A stretch of 64,000 bases of DNA from Duganella sp. Leaf126 (lineage in GTDB: Bacteria; Pseudomonadota; Gammaproteobacteria; Burkholderiales; Burkholderiaceae_D). Made by a program: the position numbers and the translations under genes. Positions within the stretch are counted from its first letter, which is position 1. The number at the start of each line of letters is the position of its first letter. Below, piece by piece: positions 8,801 through 19,432 of this stretch. The stretch spans positions 434,656 to 498,655 of the forward strand of contig NZ_LMNW01000012.1 of the NCBI RefSeq assembly GCF_001423125.1, read 5' to 3'. Under the pieces are notes generated by a model that did not search any database, had not been told where the DNA came from, and worked only from the letters and a program-made list of their open reading frames with translations.

Positions 8801-9778
8801 TCAATCCCCGGCATGCACCCGCGCGGCACCGTCGAGGGCGTGGACCCGCACCGACCACATCACGCCCAGCACCAGCAGGCCGATGGCGGCCAGCTCCAGC
8901 GTCCGCGGCCATTGTTGGTGGTAGATGAATCCGTAGCCGAGCGCGAACAGCGTCTCGAACAGGATCAGCTGGCCCGACAGGGTCAGCGGCACCGTGCGGC
9001 TGGCGATATTCCATAGATGGTTGCCGATCACCGAGGCGCCCAGCGCCAGCACGCCATTGACGATCCAGAACACCGACCAGTCGCGCCCGCTTAACAGTGC
9101 GCCGGCGCCGGTGACGTCGCGGTGGAACAGGGCCAAGCCAAGCGCGGCGATCGCCAGCGCGATCAGCCCGCTGGACACGCCGTACAGGGCCGACCATTCG
9201 CCGCTGCTGAAATGGGGATTGCGTTTCAGGTAGCGCGCATTGTCCACCGAATACCAGGTCCAGCACAGCAGGGCGCCGGCAGCGCAGGCCACGCCGGCCA
9301 GCCTGACCGGCAGCGTTGCCTCGCCACCTGCCGCGCCATGCGTCAACACGTCGAGATTGATGCAGACGATGCCGGCCGCCACCAGCAGCAGCGGCCAGGC
9401 CAGGCGGTGCAGCGCAACCGCGCCGTGGTCCTTGCGCCCCATGAGCGTGACGCTGATCGGCAGCACGCCGATGATCAGCGAGGTGGCGGACACGCCGGCC
9501 ATCTGGACGCCCAGCGCCAGCAACATGTAATAGACGATGTTGCCGGCCAGCGCATGCTTGACCATGGCGGTCACGTCGCTGCGATCGAGCCGGCGCAGCA
9601 GCGGCAGCAGGCGCCGCCCGAGCAGGCTGGCGGCGATCAGGCCGTAGGCGATGTAGCGGCCGCACGCCATTTCCAGCGGTGTGAACGCCGTCAGATAGGC
9701 AGGCGCGACAAACACCATGCCCCACATGGCGCCAGCCAGCAGGCCGCACAGCACACCTTTCAGGACACTGTTGTTCAT
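8801..9778 (-). CDS. EamA/DMT-family inner-membrane transporter
   Basis: A 325-residue protein with about ten hydrophobic segments arranged as two EamA repeats, the usual size and layout of drug/metabolite exporters of the DMT superfamily. The substrate is not predictable. It is the last gene of a tight minus-strand run trpS-DUF1294-EamA: its ATG lies one base after the stop of the DUF1294 gene, which implies co-transcription and coupled translation. Confidence 0.85.
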   Translation of the reverse strand: MNNSVLKGVLCGLLAGAMWGMVFVAPAYLTAFTPLEMACGRYIAYGLIAASLLGRRLLPLLRRLDRSDVTAMVKHALAGNIVYYMLLALGVQMAGVSATSLIIGVLPISVTLMGRKDHGAVALHRLAWPLLLVAAGIVCINLDVLTHGAAGGEATLPVRLAGVACAAGALLCWTWYSVDNARYLKRNPHFSSGEWSALYGVSSGLIALAIAALGLALFHRDVTGAGALLSGRDWSVFWIVNGVLALGASVIGNHLWNIASRTVPLTLSGQLILFETLFALGYGFIYHQQWPRTLELAAIGLLVLGVMWSVRVHALDGAARVHAGD

Positions 9779-9779
9779 G

Positions 9780-10085
9780 TCAGCGGCGCCAGGCCAGCCA
9801 GGCCGCAGCCGCCAGCGCCGTTACGTTGAGCGCCACCGTCAGCCAGAATTTCACCTGGAACGCGGTCTTGGCTGTCTTGTGGCGCAGGCGGCGCTGGGCC
9901 AGCCAGCCGCCTGGCCAGCCGCCCAGCAAGCCGGCCAGCAGCAGCACCCGCTCCGGGATGCGGCGCGCCCCTCGCCTGGCCGCCGCCTTGTCGATGGCAT
10001 AGGCGATGTAGCATGCGGTGCTGGCCACCGCATACACCGAGGCCAGCCACATCAGCAGCAGGGGCCAGACTGCCGGCGCGGACAT
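9780..10085 (-). CDS. DUF1294 small membrane protein
   Basis: A 101-residue protein with three hydrophobic segments and the conserved core AYAIDKAAARRGARRIPE followed by LGGWPGGWLAQ, hallmarks of DUF1294. The HKTAK and F segments after it also fit. The family has no settled function; some members are fused to cold-shock domains. It starts two bases after the trpS stop and runs directly into the EamA gene, so it is the middle gene of a three-gene operon. Confidence 0.85.
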   Translation of the reverse strand: MSAPAVWPLLLMWLASVYAVASTACYIAYAIDKAAARRGARRIPERVLLLAGLLGGWPGGWLAQRRLRHKTAKTAFQVKFWLTVALNVTALAAAAWLAWRR

Positions 10086-10087
10086 GC

Positions 10088-11146
<1,059 letters not shown>

Positions 11147-11386
11147 CGGGCAGTATTCCTGGGGTTGCCCCGGACCGGCTCGACGAATAAAAAACGCCAC
11201 CAGACCAGGGCGGCGTTGATAAAAATATCACATCACTATCGTTAAACAGTGGCCGCGCTTGCTAGGAGCGGCGCCAATCGATCAGCAATGTGGTGAAAAA
11301 ATTCATGGACGTATGGTTGCAGTTCGGCGGCGGTCTGTCAAGGCCGCTCCGCCAGTCACCGCTGCCCGTGCACCATGGCGCGGCCA

Positions 11387-12028
11387 CTAGCACCATTCGC
11401 CGGCGAAACGCTCGCGGAACGCCAGCAGCTCCTGCAGCCGCTCTTCGCCCAGGCGGCGGCCGGTGGCGGTTTGCATCATGGCGGGCAGGGTGGCCAGCTT
11501 GGTCTCGATGTGGTCGAGCGCATAGGCGCGGTCGTCACGCTCGCGGTGGCGCGCCAGCGGATCCTGGCCATGCGCCAGGCGCGACCCCATGCGGCCGGCG
11601 ATGTAGAACAGCCGTGCCAGGCCGACCGCGCCCAACGCGTCGAGACGGTCGGCGTCCTGCACGATCTGCGCTTCGATGGTGCGGGCGGGCAGGGCGGCGG
11701 AAAAACTGTGGCATTCGATGGCGTGGGACACGGCGTCTAGCCGTTGCGCCGGAAACTCGCGCGCCGCCAGTTCGCGCACGGCCAGCGCGGCTGCCTGGCG
11801 CGAGGCCAGATGGCGCTGCGGGTGATTCTTGGGCAGGTTGACCAGGTCGTGCAGATAGCACGCGGCCAGCACGACCAGCGCGTCCGCTTCTTCGTGCTCG
11901 GCCAGCAGCAGCGTTGCATTGCGCCACACGCGGTGCAGGTGATTGATGTCGTGCGCACCATCGTCGTCCTGTCCGGCGCTGACCAGGGCGATCAGGCGCG
12001 GCTGCCAGTAATCGAGCAAACTGTCCAT
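11387..12028 (-). CDS. HD-domain metal-dependent phosphohydrolase
   Basis: A 213-residue HD-superfamily protein. The metal-binding residues are seen as HDINHLHRVW (first His), YLHDLVN (His-Asp) and a later QDADRLDALGAVGLAR (Asp), the order typical of the YedJ/YpgQ-like HD hydrolases thought to act on nucleotides or related phosphates. I use the ATG at 12028, with GGAG eight bases upstream. A second ATG at 12040 is possible. It is flanked by trpS (same strand, 240 bp away, no gene in that gap) and the divergent cheW. Confidence 0.85.
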   Translation of the reverse strand: MDSLLDYWQPRLIALVSAGQDDDGAHDINHLHRVWRNATLLLAEHEEADALVVLAACYLHDLVNLPKNHPQRHLASRQAAALAVRELAAREFPAQRLDAVSHAIECHSFSAALPARTIEAQIVQDADRLDALGAVGLARLFYIAGRMGSRLAHGQDPLARHRERDDRAYALDHIETKLATLPAMMQTATGRRLGEERLQELLAFRERFAGEWC

Positions 12029-12245
12029 GAAACTCCACATCAAATGCCCATGATACCGCGCGCCGCCGTCCGCTGAAATGCCAACGAGGCTGAATGTTGT
12101 CTCCGAGATAATTGCACGGACTGCAAAGGTTGTCGGTCTGACCAGCCGATTATGTGCGTTCGGTGCTTCAAGTCACGAATAGTTAATGTCAAGAAACTTG
12201 GCTTAGGGTAACATTACGCCATATTTTTCATCAAGGACTCACACC

Positions 12246-12740
12246 ATGACCAGCAATGTCAGCGAATTGCACCCCAACTCCACCGCCGGCGAATACCTGG
12301 CCTTCACGCTCGGCCAGGAAGAATACGGCATCGACATCCAGAAAGTGAGCGAGATCCGCAGCTACGAAACCCCGACCCGCATCGCCAATGCGCCGGAATT
12401 CGTCAAGGGCGTGGTCAATCTGCGCGGCATCATCGTGCCGATCGTCGACATGCGCATCAAGTTCAACCTCGGCGAGCCGGGCTACGACCAGTTCACGGTG
12501 GTCATCATCCTCAATATCGGCAACCGCGTGGTGGGCATGGTGGTCGATCGCGTATCGGATGTGACCACGCTGACCCACGAGCAGATCAAGCCGGCGCCGG
12601 AAATCGGTTCCGCCATCAACACCGACCACATCGTCGGCCTGGGCACGATCGAAGACCGCATGCTGATCCTGGTCGATATCGACAAGCTGATGTCGAGCGA
12701 AGACATGGGGCTCATCGAAAAAACCGCCCTGGCAGCGTAG
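12246..12740 (+). CDS. cheW: Chemotaxis coupling protein CheW
   Basis: A 164-residue CheW: it links chemoreceptors to the CheA kinase at the cytoplasmic face of the inner membrane. The whole protein is one CheW fold; FTLGQEEYGIDIQKV, FVKGVVNLRGIIVPIVDMR and VVDRVSDV are typical. It is not next to cheA or receptor genes here, so it is a stand-alone copy. The 202-bp upstream gap contains no gene. A tandem palindromic repeat cluster follows immediately after the stop codon. Confidence 0.95.
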   Translation: MTSNVSELHPNSTAGEYLAFTLGQEEYGIDIQKVSEIRSYETPTRIANAPEFVKGVVNLRGIIVPIVDMRIKFNLGEPGYDQFTVVIILNIGNRVVGMVVDRVSDVTTLTHEQIKPAPEIGSAINTDHIVGLGTIEDRMLILVDIDKLMSSEDMGLIEKTALAA

Positions 12741-13040
12741 GCACGGCGATAAACCTACTGCGCGGTCCGCTATCGCCGCTGCGTTGCTCAGCGTACTGAA
12801 GTACGCTTGCGCTACTCGCGACGATATCGGATCGCTCGCTACGGTTTCTCGCCGTGCCTGCGGCCGGAGATAAACTTATTACGCGGTCCGCTATCGCCGC
12901 TGCGTTGCTCAGCGTACTGAAGTACGCTTGCGCTACTCGCGACGATATCGAACCGCTCGCTACGGTTTCTCGCCGTGCCTGCGGCCGGAGATAAACTTAT
13001 TGCGCGGTCCGCTATCGTCGTGCCTGCGGCAATAAGCCAT
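12741..13040. repeat. Tandem 121-bp palindromic (REP/BIME-like) element, about 2.4 copies
   Basis: The motif ATAAAC(C/T)TA(C/T) recurs at 12749, 12870 and 12991, exactly 121 bp apart, and the bases between copies 1 and 2 are nearly identical. Unit 1 (12741-12857) is an imperfect palindrome over its whole length: it begins GCACGGCGATAAACC, ends GGTTTCTCGCCGTGC, and is centred on GCGTACT-GA-AGTACGC (12791-12806). Copy 3 is internally deleted and stops after about 30 bp, joining the CGTGCCTGCGGC end. No gene lies in this 306-bp stretch between convergent cheW and the RNase H-like gene, the typical place for extragenic palindromic elements. Confidence 0.85.
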
Positions 13041-13046
13041 TGTGCG

Positions 13047-13769
13047 CTAAGGTTCCTCCGCCATATGGTCTATCGCTTGCTGCGACAAGCGGTCTGCTTC
13101 GCTGTTGCGGTGGCGCGGGATCCATTGCAGGTGGCTGGTGGCCGTTTGCTGCATCAGCGCCAGCACGCGGGCGCGGTAGTCTTCCAGCCCCCTGGCTGTG
13201 CTGGCCGTCCTGGCGCCGGCCGGCGCCTGATTTTCCGTCATCCCCGCATGTACATCGTTGATCACCACCTGGCTGTCGCCGTACAGCAGCAGGTTGTGCG
13301 CGCCTGCGTCCACGGCTGCGGCAAGCAGCGCGGTCAGGGCCAGGTATTCGGCGACGCTGCTGTTACCGTGGCCGGCCCGGCGGCTGATCTCGACCCGTTC
13401 GCCATGGGGGCCGCACAGCAGGGCGCCGATGCCGATCCGGCCCGGATTCGGATGGGCCGAACCGTCGAACCAGCCGCGCCAGCGGTCCGGCGGCGGCGTC
13501 TTTTGCGCCTGGCGCAGCGCCAGCTCGTGCGCCTGCTGCGCGCGGCGGCTGGTGCGCCGTTCTTCTTCGCGCTGGCGCGCCTGGGCGCGCACTGCCAGCA
13601 GCTCGGACAGGTCGGCCAGGCCGTCGCGGCTTGCTGCCGTCGTCAGCACCTGCGCCAGCGCCTGCGACATGGTGATGTGGCTGCGCGCGGCCAGACGACG
13701 CGCGGCCACGCGCTCGCCATGGTAGGCGGCCGTGGCCAGCATCTCAAACGGTGGATCGATATTCGTCAT
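13047..13769 (-). CDS. RNase H-like protein
   Basis: A 240-residue protein whose C-terminal half (from about residue 95) is an RNase HI fold: WFDGSAHPNPG (first Asp), NSSVAEYLAL (Glu), LYGDSQVVIN (Asp) and WIPRHRNSEADRLS (last Asp). The four acidic residues for two-metal cleavage of RNA in RNA/DNA hybrids are all present. The N-terminal about 90 residues are an Arg/Gln-rich extension of unknown role. Its ATG (13769) overlaps the TGA of the upstream secreted-protein gene by one base, so translation is likely coupled; an in-frame TTG lies one codon earlier. Confidence 0.88.
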   Translation of the reverse strand: MTNIDPPFEMLATAAYHGERVAARRLAARSHITMSQALAQVLTTAASRDGLADLSELLAVRAQARQREEERRTSRRAQQAHELALRQAQKTPPPDRWRGWFDGSAHPNPGRIGIGALLCGPHGERVEISRRAGHGNSSVAEYLALTALLAAAVDAGAHNLLLYGDSQVVINDVHAGMTENQAPAGARTASTARGLEDYRARVLALMQQTATSHLQWIPRHRNSEADRLSQQAIDHMAEEP

Positions 13770-14290
13770 CAATCGCGGCGCGGGTTGTCCGGACGGTGGT
13801 CGTAGCGGTTGGCGATGCCGTCGCCATCGCGGTCGCGATCGTAGCGGTTCGGCACGCCATCATGATCGCGGTCGCCCCAGCCGTGGCGGCGGTTATCGTG
13901 GTGATGACCGCGGTTGTCGTGGCGGTCGTAGCGGTTGGGGATGCCGTCGTGGTCGCGGTCGCCGTAGGGGCCGCGATTCCAGCGGGCTTGTTCGCGGTAC
14001 CAGCGGCCCTGGCGCTGCTCCCAGTGCGGCTGCGAGTACACATAGCCGGGGCGTACCGCCACCCAGTTACCGCCGACCCAGACGTGGCGGTTGCTGCGCC
14101 AGTCCCAGTAGCCGGGCGACCAGATATAGCCGTGGCGTGGCGGCGGCACGGCTTCGTAGCGCAACGGCGGCGGCGCCTGGCCGATGACCACGCTCACGCC
14201 CACCTGGGCGGAAGCGGTCGTGGGCGTGAAGGCGGCAGCGCTCACGGCCAGCAGGGCGGCGGCAAAAACGGTGTGCGGGCGGATGGTCAT
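13769..14290 (-). CDS. Secreted WxxGxW-repeat protein with Asp-rich calcium-binding-like repeats
   Basis: A 173-residue exported protein. A signal peptide ends near ASAQ (about residue 28). The middle has the WSPGYWDWRSNRHVWVGGNW repeats of the YXWGXW family. The C-terminal third has three D-x-D-x-D-G repeats (DRDHDGIPNRYD, DRDHDGVPNRYD, DRDGDGIANRYD), like thrombospondin type 3 calcium-binding loops. The start is set by AGGAGA six bases before ATG 14290. Function is unknown; an envelope or surface role is likely. It overlaps the downstream RNase H-like gene by one base, an odd pairing. Confidence 0.85.
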   Translation of the reverse strand: MTIRPHTVFAAALLAVSAAAFTPTTASAQVGVSVVIGQAPPPLRYEAVPPPRHGYIWSPGYWDWRSNRHVWVGGNWVAVRPGYVYSQPHWEQRQGRWYREQARWNRGPYGDRDHDGIPNRYDRHDNRGHHHDNRRHGWGDRDHDGVPNRYDRDRDGDGIANRYDHRPDNPRRD

Positions 14291-14642
14291 GGCAGTTCTC
14301 CTGTTGAACGATGCATTGTGTGCATGCGCCAATATAACAAGCACGGTGCCGCGCTTGATTAACTGATGCAACTTTTTACATATGACACAAAGTCGGCGGC
14401 GAATTGTAAGCGACAGGTAGTGCGGCAGCAGCTGCCGATGCGGTCGGTGCAGTCGCCGAAACAGACGGGTAATTCGCCTTGTAAGCGCGGCAATGGCCTG
14501 CCACGGCTGTGGCATCATGATCGGGCGCGCGCAGCCTGGCCCCGGTGCACCGGACCAATCGCGTCGCCCTGCTAGAATCGTCCGGATGGCCGGCGGGCAG
14601 CACGCGGCGGGCACCGCGCGATGATAGATCAAGGAGTCTGAC
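14291..14642. other. 352-bp intergenic region between divergent genes
   Basis: Holds no gene that I can support. A TAGAAT (14573-14578) could be the -10 element for the zinc-ribbon/SPFH gene, and AAGGAG (14631-14636) is its Shine-Dalgarno. The AT-richer part around 14330-14390 probably contains the promoter of the divergent secreted-protein gene. Confidence 0.5.
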
Positions 14643-16940
14643 ATGTTTCAAATGTTTGGGTTTGGCGGCGTCAAATGCCCGCGCTGCGCGCACAAGAGCG
14701 ACGACCGGTCGGGCTACTGCCGGCATTGCGGCCTGACGCTGGGCGCACCGCGCAGCGACGCCGTCCTGCGCGAGAACCGCTGGGCGCCCGGCGACGACGA
14801 GCTGGCCGTGTATTTCGGCGTGAACGCCTTGACGGCCATCTTCGGCAAGACGCTGCGCGTGCCAGCCGCCACCCGCGCCTATGTACTGCAAGCCGACCAG
14901 GTCACCGAGGTTCCGCCGGGCGAGTACGATAGCGATGGCAGCGACGGTTTTTTCACGCGCCTGAACCACCTGCAGCGCCAGCAGCCCGCCGAGATCCTGA
15001 TCACCCGCAGCACTGCGCTGCCGGTGGAGTTGGCGTACGACGACCTGCACACGGCCGAACACCTGAAAATGTCGGCACGGTTCACGCTCGCCATCAGGAT
15101 CGACAATGTCGCAGCCTTTTCGCGCCACTTCATGACAGCGCCGGGCGCGGTCGGCACGGCGCAGCTGCAGGAGCTGCTGGCGCCGTCGGTGCGCCAGCTG
15201 GCGTCGGAATTCGTCGGCAGCCGGTCGATCCGCGACATGGCCGGCAACCCCGACCTGCGTGCGCAACTCGACGAGCGCCTGCACAGCGCACTCAAACAGC
15301 GCCTGGCCGCCTACGGCCTCACGGTGGAGCGGACAGAGACTGCCGCGCTGCGCCACGACAAGTTCGACCATAACCGCGACCGCGTCGGCACCCTGTGGCT
15401 GGTGGCGGACGAGCGCCAGGCGCAACTGGACCACGTCAGGCAGCTGGACCAGATCTACGACGCCGAAGAATGGCAGGCGATCCGGCGCGAAGAGCACAAG
15501 CTGCGCTCGGACTTCCGGCGCGCCGAACTGCGCCAGGACGCCAGTGTCGGCAAGGCCGAACTCACGCTCAGGGAAAGCGAGCGGGTACAGGCATTGCGCG
15601 CGCGCGAGGTGGAACTCTACAGCCAGGTCATGGAAGCGAACACCCGCAAGGTGGCCATCGACAAGGGCGCCGGCACCGTGCTGGCCGACCTCGAACACGA
15701 ACTGGCGCAAAAGAAGATGGTGCGCGCCGGCGAACAGGCCGACTGGGAGCATGTGCGTCACCTGGCGCAGCTCAAGATGCGTACCGAGCTCGAGGTGCTG
15801 CAGCAAACCGCTGCCGAACAGCGCCAGCTGGCGCAGCAGCGCCTGGGCCACCAGCTGCGCCAGCAGGCCATCGACAACCAGATCGCCCAGGCCCTGCAGA
15901 TCGAGGACGAAGCCCATCGCAGGAACGAACTCGCTGCACTGCGCCAGCGCGAAAAGGACGAGAAGGCACGCGAACTGCAGCTGGAACAGGAAGCCCATGA
16001 TGCCCGCATCCACGGCATGACCGTGGCTGCAGCGGCGCGCCAGCGCGAGGCGGAACGGGTGCAGGAATGGGAAGACCAGCTGGCGCTGGCGCGCCAGCGC
16101 GAACTGCTGCGCGGCGATGCGGTCCGCGATGCCGCCAACGCCGTCGAGGTGGCCGAGATCAGCCAGAAGATCGCGCACCTGCGCCGCAGCGGCGAAGAGG
16201 CCGACGCCATCGCCCAGTACGAGAAGCTGCTGCGCACCATCGAGGCGGACGGTGTCCACGCGCGCCAGAACCAGGCACTGGGCAAGCAGGCCGCGCTCGA
16301 CCAGCTGGCCATCGAGGAGCAGCGCCAGATCCTGCGCCAGCGCGAGCGCGAAGCCGAGTGGCAGCAGGAGCTGAAAAAGCTCGACATCGAGCGCGAGGAA
16401 AAATACGCACGCTGGAAGGGCGATTACGACGTGCTGCTGGCGCAGCAGGGCCACGAGATCAGCCGCATCGAAGCGATCGGACGCCTGAGCGATATCGGCA
16501 TGGCGGCCACCGCCAACGAATCGAATGCGCAGGCGGTGGCGCAGATCATGCGCATGCAGATCCAGGGCGGCATGACGGCGGAACAGATCCAGTCGCTGGC
16601 GTCGGTCGTGGCGGCCGAGCAGGGCGTCACGCCGGCCGACGCGGCGCGCCTTGCCCACGAGCGCGTGGCCGAGGAACGCCGCCACCGCGACACGGAGCTC
16701 GACAAGGACCGCCGCCATCAGCTCGACCTGCTCGATGTACAGAATGTCGCCAATGCCAACGCCCTGACCACCCAGATCCAGGCGGGCATGAACCGGACCG
16801 GCGCCGTCACCGGCCATACCCACGGCGCCTGGGACCAGGCCGGCATGCCGCCGGCGCGCCGCTGCCCGAACGGCCATCCGCAGCGCGCCGGCCACCCCGA
16901 GGACAAGTTCTGCCCGCAATGCGGCGCTGGCTTGGCCTAG
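14643..16940 (+). CDS. SPFH-like long coiled-coil protein with zinc ribbons at both ends
   Basis: A 765-residue protein. Residues 11-30 form a zinc ribbon (CPRCAHKSDDRSGYCRHCG) and the last 25 residues another (CPNGH, then FCPQCG). Residues about 45-250 resemble an SPFH/band-7-like domain (RFTLAIRIDNVAAF, QLQELLAPSVRQLASEF, AAYGLTVERTE). The stretch about 255-680 is an almost unbroken Gln/Glu/Arg/Ala-rich coiled coil. No signal peptide or clear membrane segment is seen, so it is probably a cytoplasmic scaffold or a membrane-surface oligomer. It ends 16 bp before the Ser/Thr kinase gene and is surely co-transcribed with it, suggesting a partner or substrate of that kinase. Exact function is unknown. 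Confidence 0.7.
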   Translation: MFQMFGFGGVKCPRCAHKSDDRSGYCRHCGLTLGAPRSDAVLRENRWAPGDDELAVYFGVNALTAIFGKTLRVPAATRAYVLQADQVTEVPPGEYDSDGSDGFFTRLNHLQRQQPAEILITRSTALPVELAYDDLHTAEHLKMSARFTLAIRIDNVAAFSRHFMTAPGAVGTAQLQELLAPSVRQLASEFVGSRSIRDMAGNPDLRAQLDERLHSALKQRLAAYGLTVERTETAALRHDKFDHNRDRVGTLWLVADERQAQLDHVRQLDQIYDAEEWQAIRREEHKLRSDFRRAELRQDASVGKAELTLRESERVQALRAREVELYSQVMEANTRKVAIDKGAGTVLADLEHELAQKKMVRAGEQADWEHVRHLAQLKMRTELEVLQQTAAEQRQLAQQRLGHQLRQQAIDNQIAQALQIEDEAHRRNELAALRQREKDEKARELQLEQEAHDARIHGMTVAAAARQREAERVQEWEDQLALARQRELLRGDAVRDAANAVEVAEISQKIAHLRRSGEEADAIAQYEKLLRTIEADGVHARQNQALGKQAALDQLAIEEQRQILRQREREAEWQQELKKLDIEREEKYARWKGDYDVLLAQQGHEISRIEAIGRLSDIGMAATANESNAQAVAQIMRMQIQGGMTAEQIQSLASVVAAEQGVTPADAARLAHERVAEERRHRDTELDKDRRHQLDLLDVQNVANANALTTQIQAGMNRTGAVTGHTHGAWDQAGMPPARRCPNGHPQRAGHPEDKFCPQCGAGLA

Positions 16941-16956
16941 GGTTGGTTACACTGCG

Positions 16957-19338
16957 ATGATGCAATCAGCAAGAGACAAACTACGCGAACTGCGCGCTTT
17001 GCACGAAGACGGCCTATTGAGCCTGCAGGAGTTCGATCGTCGCAAGAACGCCATCCTCGATGCGGAATATGCGCCGCCGGGCAGCGCCGCTGCGCCGGCC
17101 GCTGCGTTGCATGCGCCGCGCCAGGGGACGGAGCTGGGCCTGATGACGGGCCAGGAGATCGGCCCCCTGCATCGCCGCTACCGGCTCGAACGGTTGATCG
17201 GCATGGGCGGCATGGGCCAGGTGTGGCAGGCCACCGACCTGGCCACCCACGCGGAGCTCGGCCATAGCGAAACCGTGGCGCTCAAGATCTTGCCGCCGCA
17301 GCTGACCCAGAGCGCCACCCACGCCAAGCTGCTGATCGAGGAAGCGACGCAGGCGCGCCGGCTGGCGCACGAAAACATCGTGCGCGTGTACGAATGGGCG
17401 CAGGATCCCGCCACCTCGAGCTATTTCATCATCATGGAATACCTGGAAGGCGAGGACCTGGACGCCTACCTGGCGCGCGAGGGTTCGCTGGCGCTCGACG
17501 CCATCTTCCGCCTGCTGTCGCCGGTGGCCGAGGCACTGGCCTATGCCTGGGACAAGCACAAGCTCGTGCACCGCGACCTCAAGCCGGGCAATGTCTTTCT
17601 CACCCGCAAAGGCGAAGTCAAGCTGCTCGATTTCGGCATCGCCTCGCGCGCCCGTAATGCCGGCAGCAGCCTGGGGCTGCAGACCCCGAATGCGGGCACG
17701 GCGGGCTACCGGGCGCCCGAAGCCGGGGTGCACCAGCGGCAGCCATCGCCACGGCTCGATGTGTACGCGGTCGCGGTGATGATCTACCAGCTGCTCGAGG
17801 GGCGGGTACCGTTCGACGACCTGCGCCCGGCCGACTTTCAGCCCTCGGCGCCGCCCGGCCTGACCCCGCGCCAGTGGCAGGTGCTGCAGCAGGGGGTTGC
17901 CGTGGTGGCCGAGCGGCGCCAGGCCACCGTCGCGGTGCTGCTGGCCGAGCTGCGCGACGCGGCCGGGCCGTCCGAGGCGGAGCTGGCGCAAGCGGCGCAG
18001 CGCGCGCGGGAACGGGAGGAACAGCAGCAGGAGCAACTAGCGCAGCAGGAGGAGCAGCAACGCCAGCAACGCGAACGCGCACAGGCTGCCGCCGTGGCCG
18101 CCGCACAGGCCAAGGCGCAGGCCGACGCCCAGGCTGCCGAGCTGGCGCGCGAGGCCGAACGCGAACGGGCCGCCAAGGCCGCCGAGCTGGCAGCGCGGCG
18201 CGACGCGCTGGCCAAGGCGGCCGCCATCGAAAAGCTGCGGCTCGAGCAGCAACGCCGCGCGCTGGAAGCCAAACAGCGTGCCGAGGCCGAGGCGGCCGCC
18301 CAGGCCCGCAAGCAGGTGCTGCGCGAACAGCTGGCCGCGCGGCGCGACGCCGACGCCAGGCAGGCGCGCGAAGCGCGCGAAGAACAGCAGCGCAAGGCGG
18401 CCCAGCTGAAGGCGGAAGCGGCCTACCGCGCCGAGCAGGATCGTCACCGCAAGCAGCAGGCCGAGCGCCATGCGGCCGAACTGGCGGCGCTCATGCCCGG
18501 TCCGGCCAGTCCGGTCGCCGACGCCAGCGGCGTGCTGCGCGACCGCTTTGTCGATGGCGCCGGCACCGGTCCCGACCTGGTGCTGATTCCCACCGGCCGC
18601 TTCCAGATGGGATCGCACGAGGTGGAGCAGGCAGCGGCAGTCAAGGCAGGCGCCCAGCACAAGTGGCTGCAGCGCGAAGGGCCGCAACACTGGGTCGGCA
18701 TCGGCCAGTCGTTTGCGCTGGGCCGTTACCCGGTCACGGTCGGCCAGTGGCGCCAGTTCGTGCGCGCCACCGGATGGGAATCGCAATCGGACGTCGACTG
18801 GCGCGCGCCGGGCTTCGCCCAGAACGACGAGCATCCGGTGGTGGGGGTGAGCTGGTACGACGCGCAGCGCTACCTGCGCTGGCTGTCGGAGCAAACCGGT
18901 CAGACTTACCGCCTGCCCAGCGAGGCGGAGTGGGAATATGCGTGCCGCGCCGGCACCAGGACCGCGTTCAGCTTCGGCGACACCATCGGTGCCGACCAGG
19001 CCAATTACGACGCCAACTACGTCTATAACGGCGGTCCGCGCGGTGAATTCCGCCAGGGCACCACCCGTGTCGATGCGTTTGCGCCCAATCCATGGGGGCT
19101 GTTCGACATGCATGGCAATGTCTGGGAATGGACCCAGGACGTGGTGCACGACACCTATGACGGGGCGCCGGCCGACGGCAGCGCGTGGGAGACCGGCGGC
19201 GACCAGGCGCGCCGCATCCTGCGTGGCGGCTCCTGGCTGTACAACCCGCGCTACCTGCGCTCGGCAGTGCGCAACGGCTATTCGGCCCTGCTGGCCAACG
19301 ACATCGTCGGTTTTCGCGTGGCCCGCAAGCTGGTCTAG
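16957..19338 (+). CDS. Ser/Thr protein kinase fused to FGE-sulfatase (SUMF1-like) domain
   Basis: A 793-residue fusion. Residues 1-40 resemble a SHOCT motif ([16 protein letters not shown]). Residues about 70-330 are a Hanks-type kinase: GMGGMGQV glycine loop, VALKIL lysine, HRDLKPGN catalytic loop, DFGIA, YRAPEAG. About 335-510 is an Ala/Glu/Arg/Gln-rich coiled coil. Residues about 530-793 are a formylglycine-generating-enzyme-like domain ([51 protein letters not shown]). The C-terminal position where true formylglycine enzymes have redox Cys residues has none, so it is probably a binding module. No transmembrane helix was noticed. Partners are likely the co-transcribed zinc-ribbon protein and the nearby FHA and PP2C genes. 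Confidence 0.88.
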   Translation: MMQSARDKLRELRALHEDGLLSLQEFDRRKNAILDAEYAPPGSAAAPAAALHAPRQGTELGLMTGQEIGPLHRRYRLERLIGMGGMGQVWQATDLATHAELGHSETVALKILPPQLTQSATHAKLLIEEATQARRLAHENIVRVYEWAQDPATSSYFIIMEYLEGEDLDAYLAREGSLALDAIFRLLSPVAEALAYAWDKHKLVHRDLKPGNVFLTRKGEVKLLDFGIASRARNAGSSLGLQTPNAGTAGYRAPEAGVHQRQPSPRLDVYAVAVMIYQLLEGRVPFDDLRPADFQPSAPPGLTPRQWQVLQQGVAVVAERRQATVAVLLAELRDAAGPSEAELAQAAQRAREREEQQQEQLAQQEEQQRQQRERAQAAAVAAAQAKAQADAQAAELAREAERERAAKAAELAARRDALAKAAAIEKLRLEQQRRALEAKQRAEAEAAAQARKQVLREQLAARRDADARQAREAREEQQRKAAQLKAEAAYRAEQDRHRKQQAERHAAELAALMPGPASPVADASGVLRDRFVDGAGTGPDLVLIPTGRFQMGSHEVEQAAAVKAGAQHKWLQREGPQHWVGIGQSFALGRYPVTVGQWRQFVRATGWESQSDVDWRAPGFAQNDEHPVVGVSWYDAQRYLRWLSEQTGQTYRLPSEAEWEYACRAGTRTAFSFGDTIGADQANYDANYVYNGGPRGEFRQGTTRVDAFAPNPWGLFDMHGNVWEWTQDVVHDTYDGAPADGSAWETGGDQARRILRGGSWLYNPRYLRSAVRNGYSALLANDIVGFRVARKLV

Positions 19339-19432
19339 CACATGGGGGAGGCAGGGCGGGATGGCGTGGGGTAAAGTGGGGTGCAGGGCGTGTATACTGC
19401 CGGCTCTCTTTACCAACATCAGGATCACACCC

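Noticed and set aside
12741..13040. Possible small gene or insertion sequence between cheW and the RNase H-like gene
   Set aside because: The stretch is fully explained by tandem palindromic repeats; no transposase frame or terminal duplication is seen.
14376..16919. A very long minus-strand open frame (847 codons) opposite the zinc-ribbon/SPFH gene
   Set aside because: It mirrors a gene with strong domain and codon evidence on the plus strand. High GC leaves antisense frames open; its product is a low-complexity Leu/Arg/Ala/His mixture with no motif and no ribosome site.
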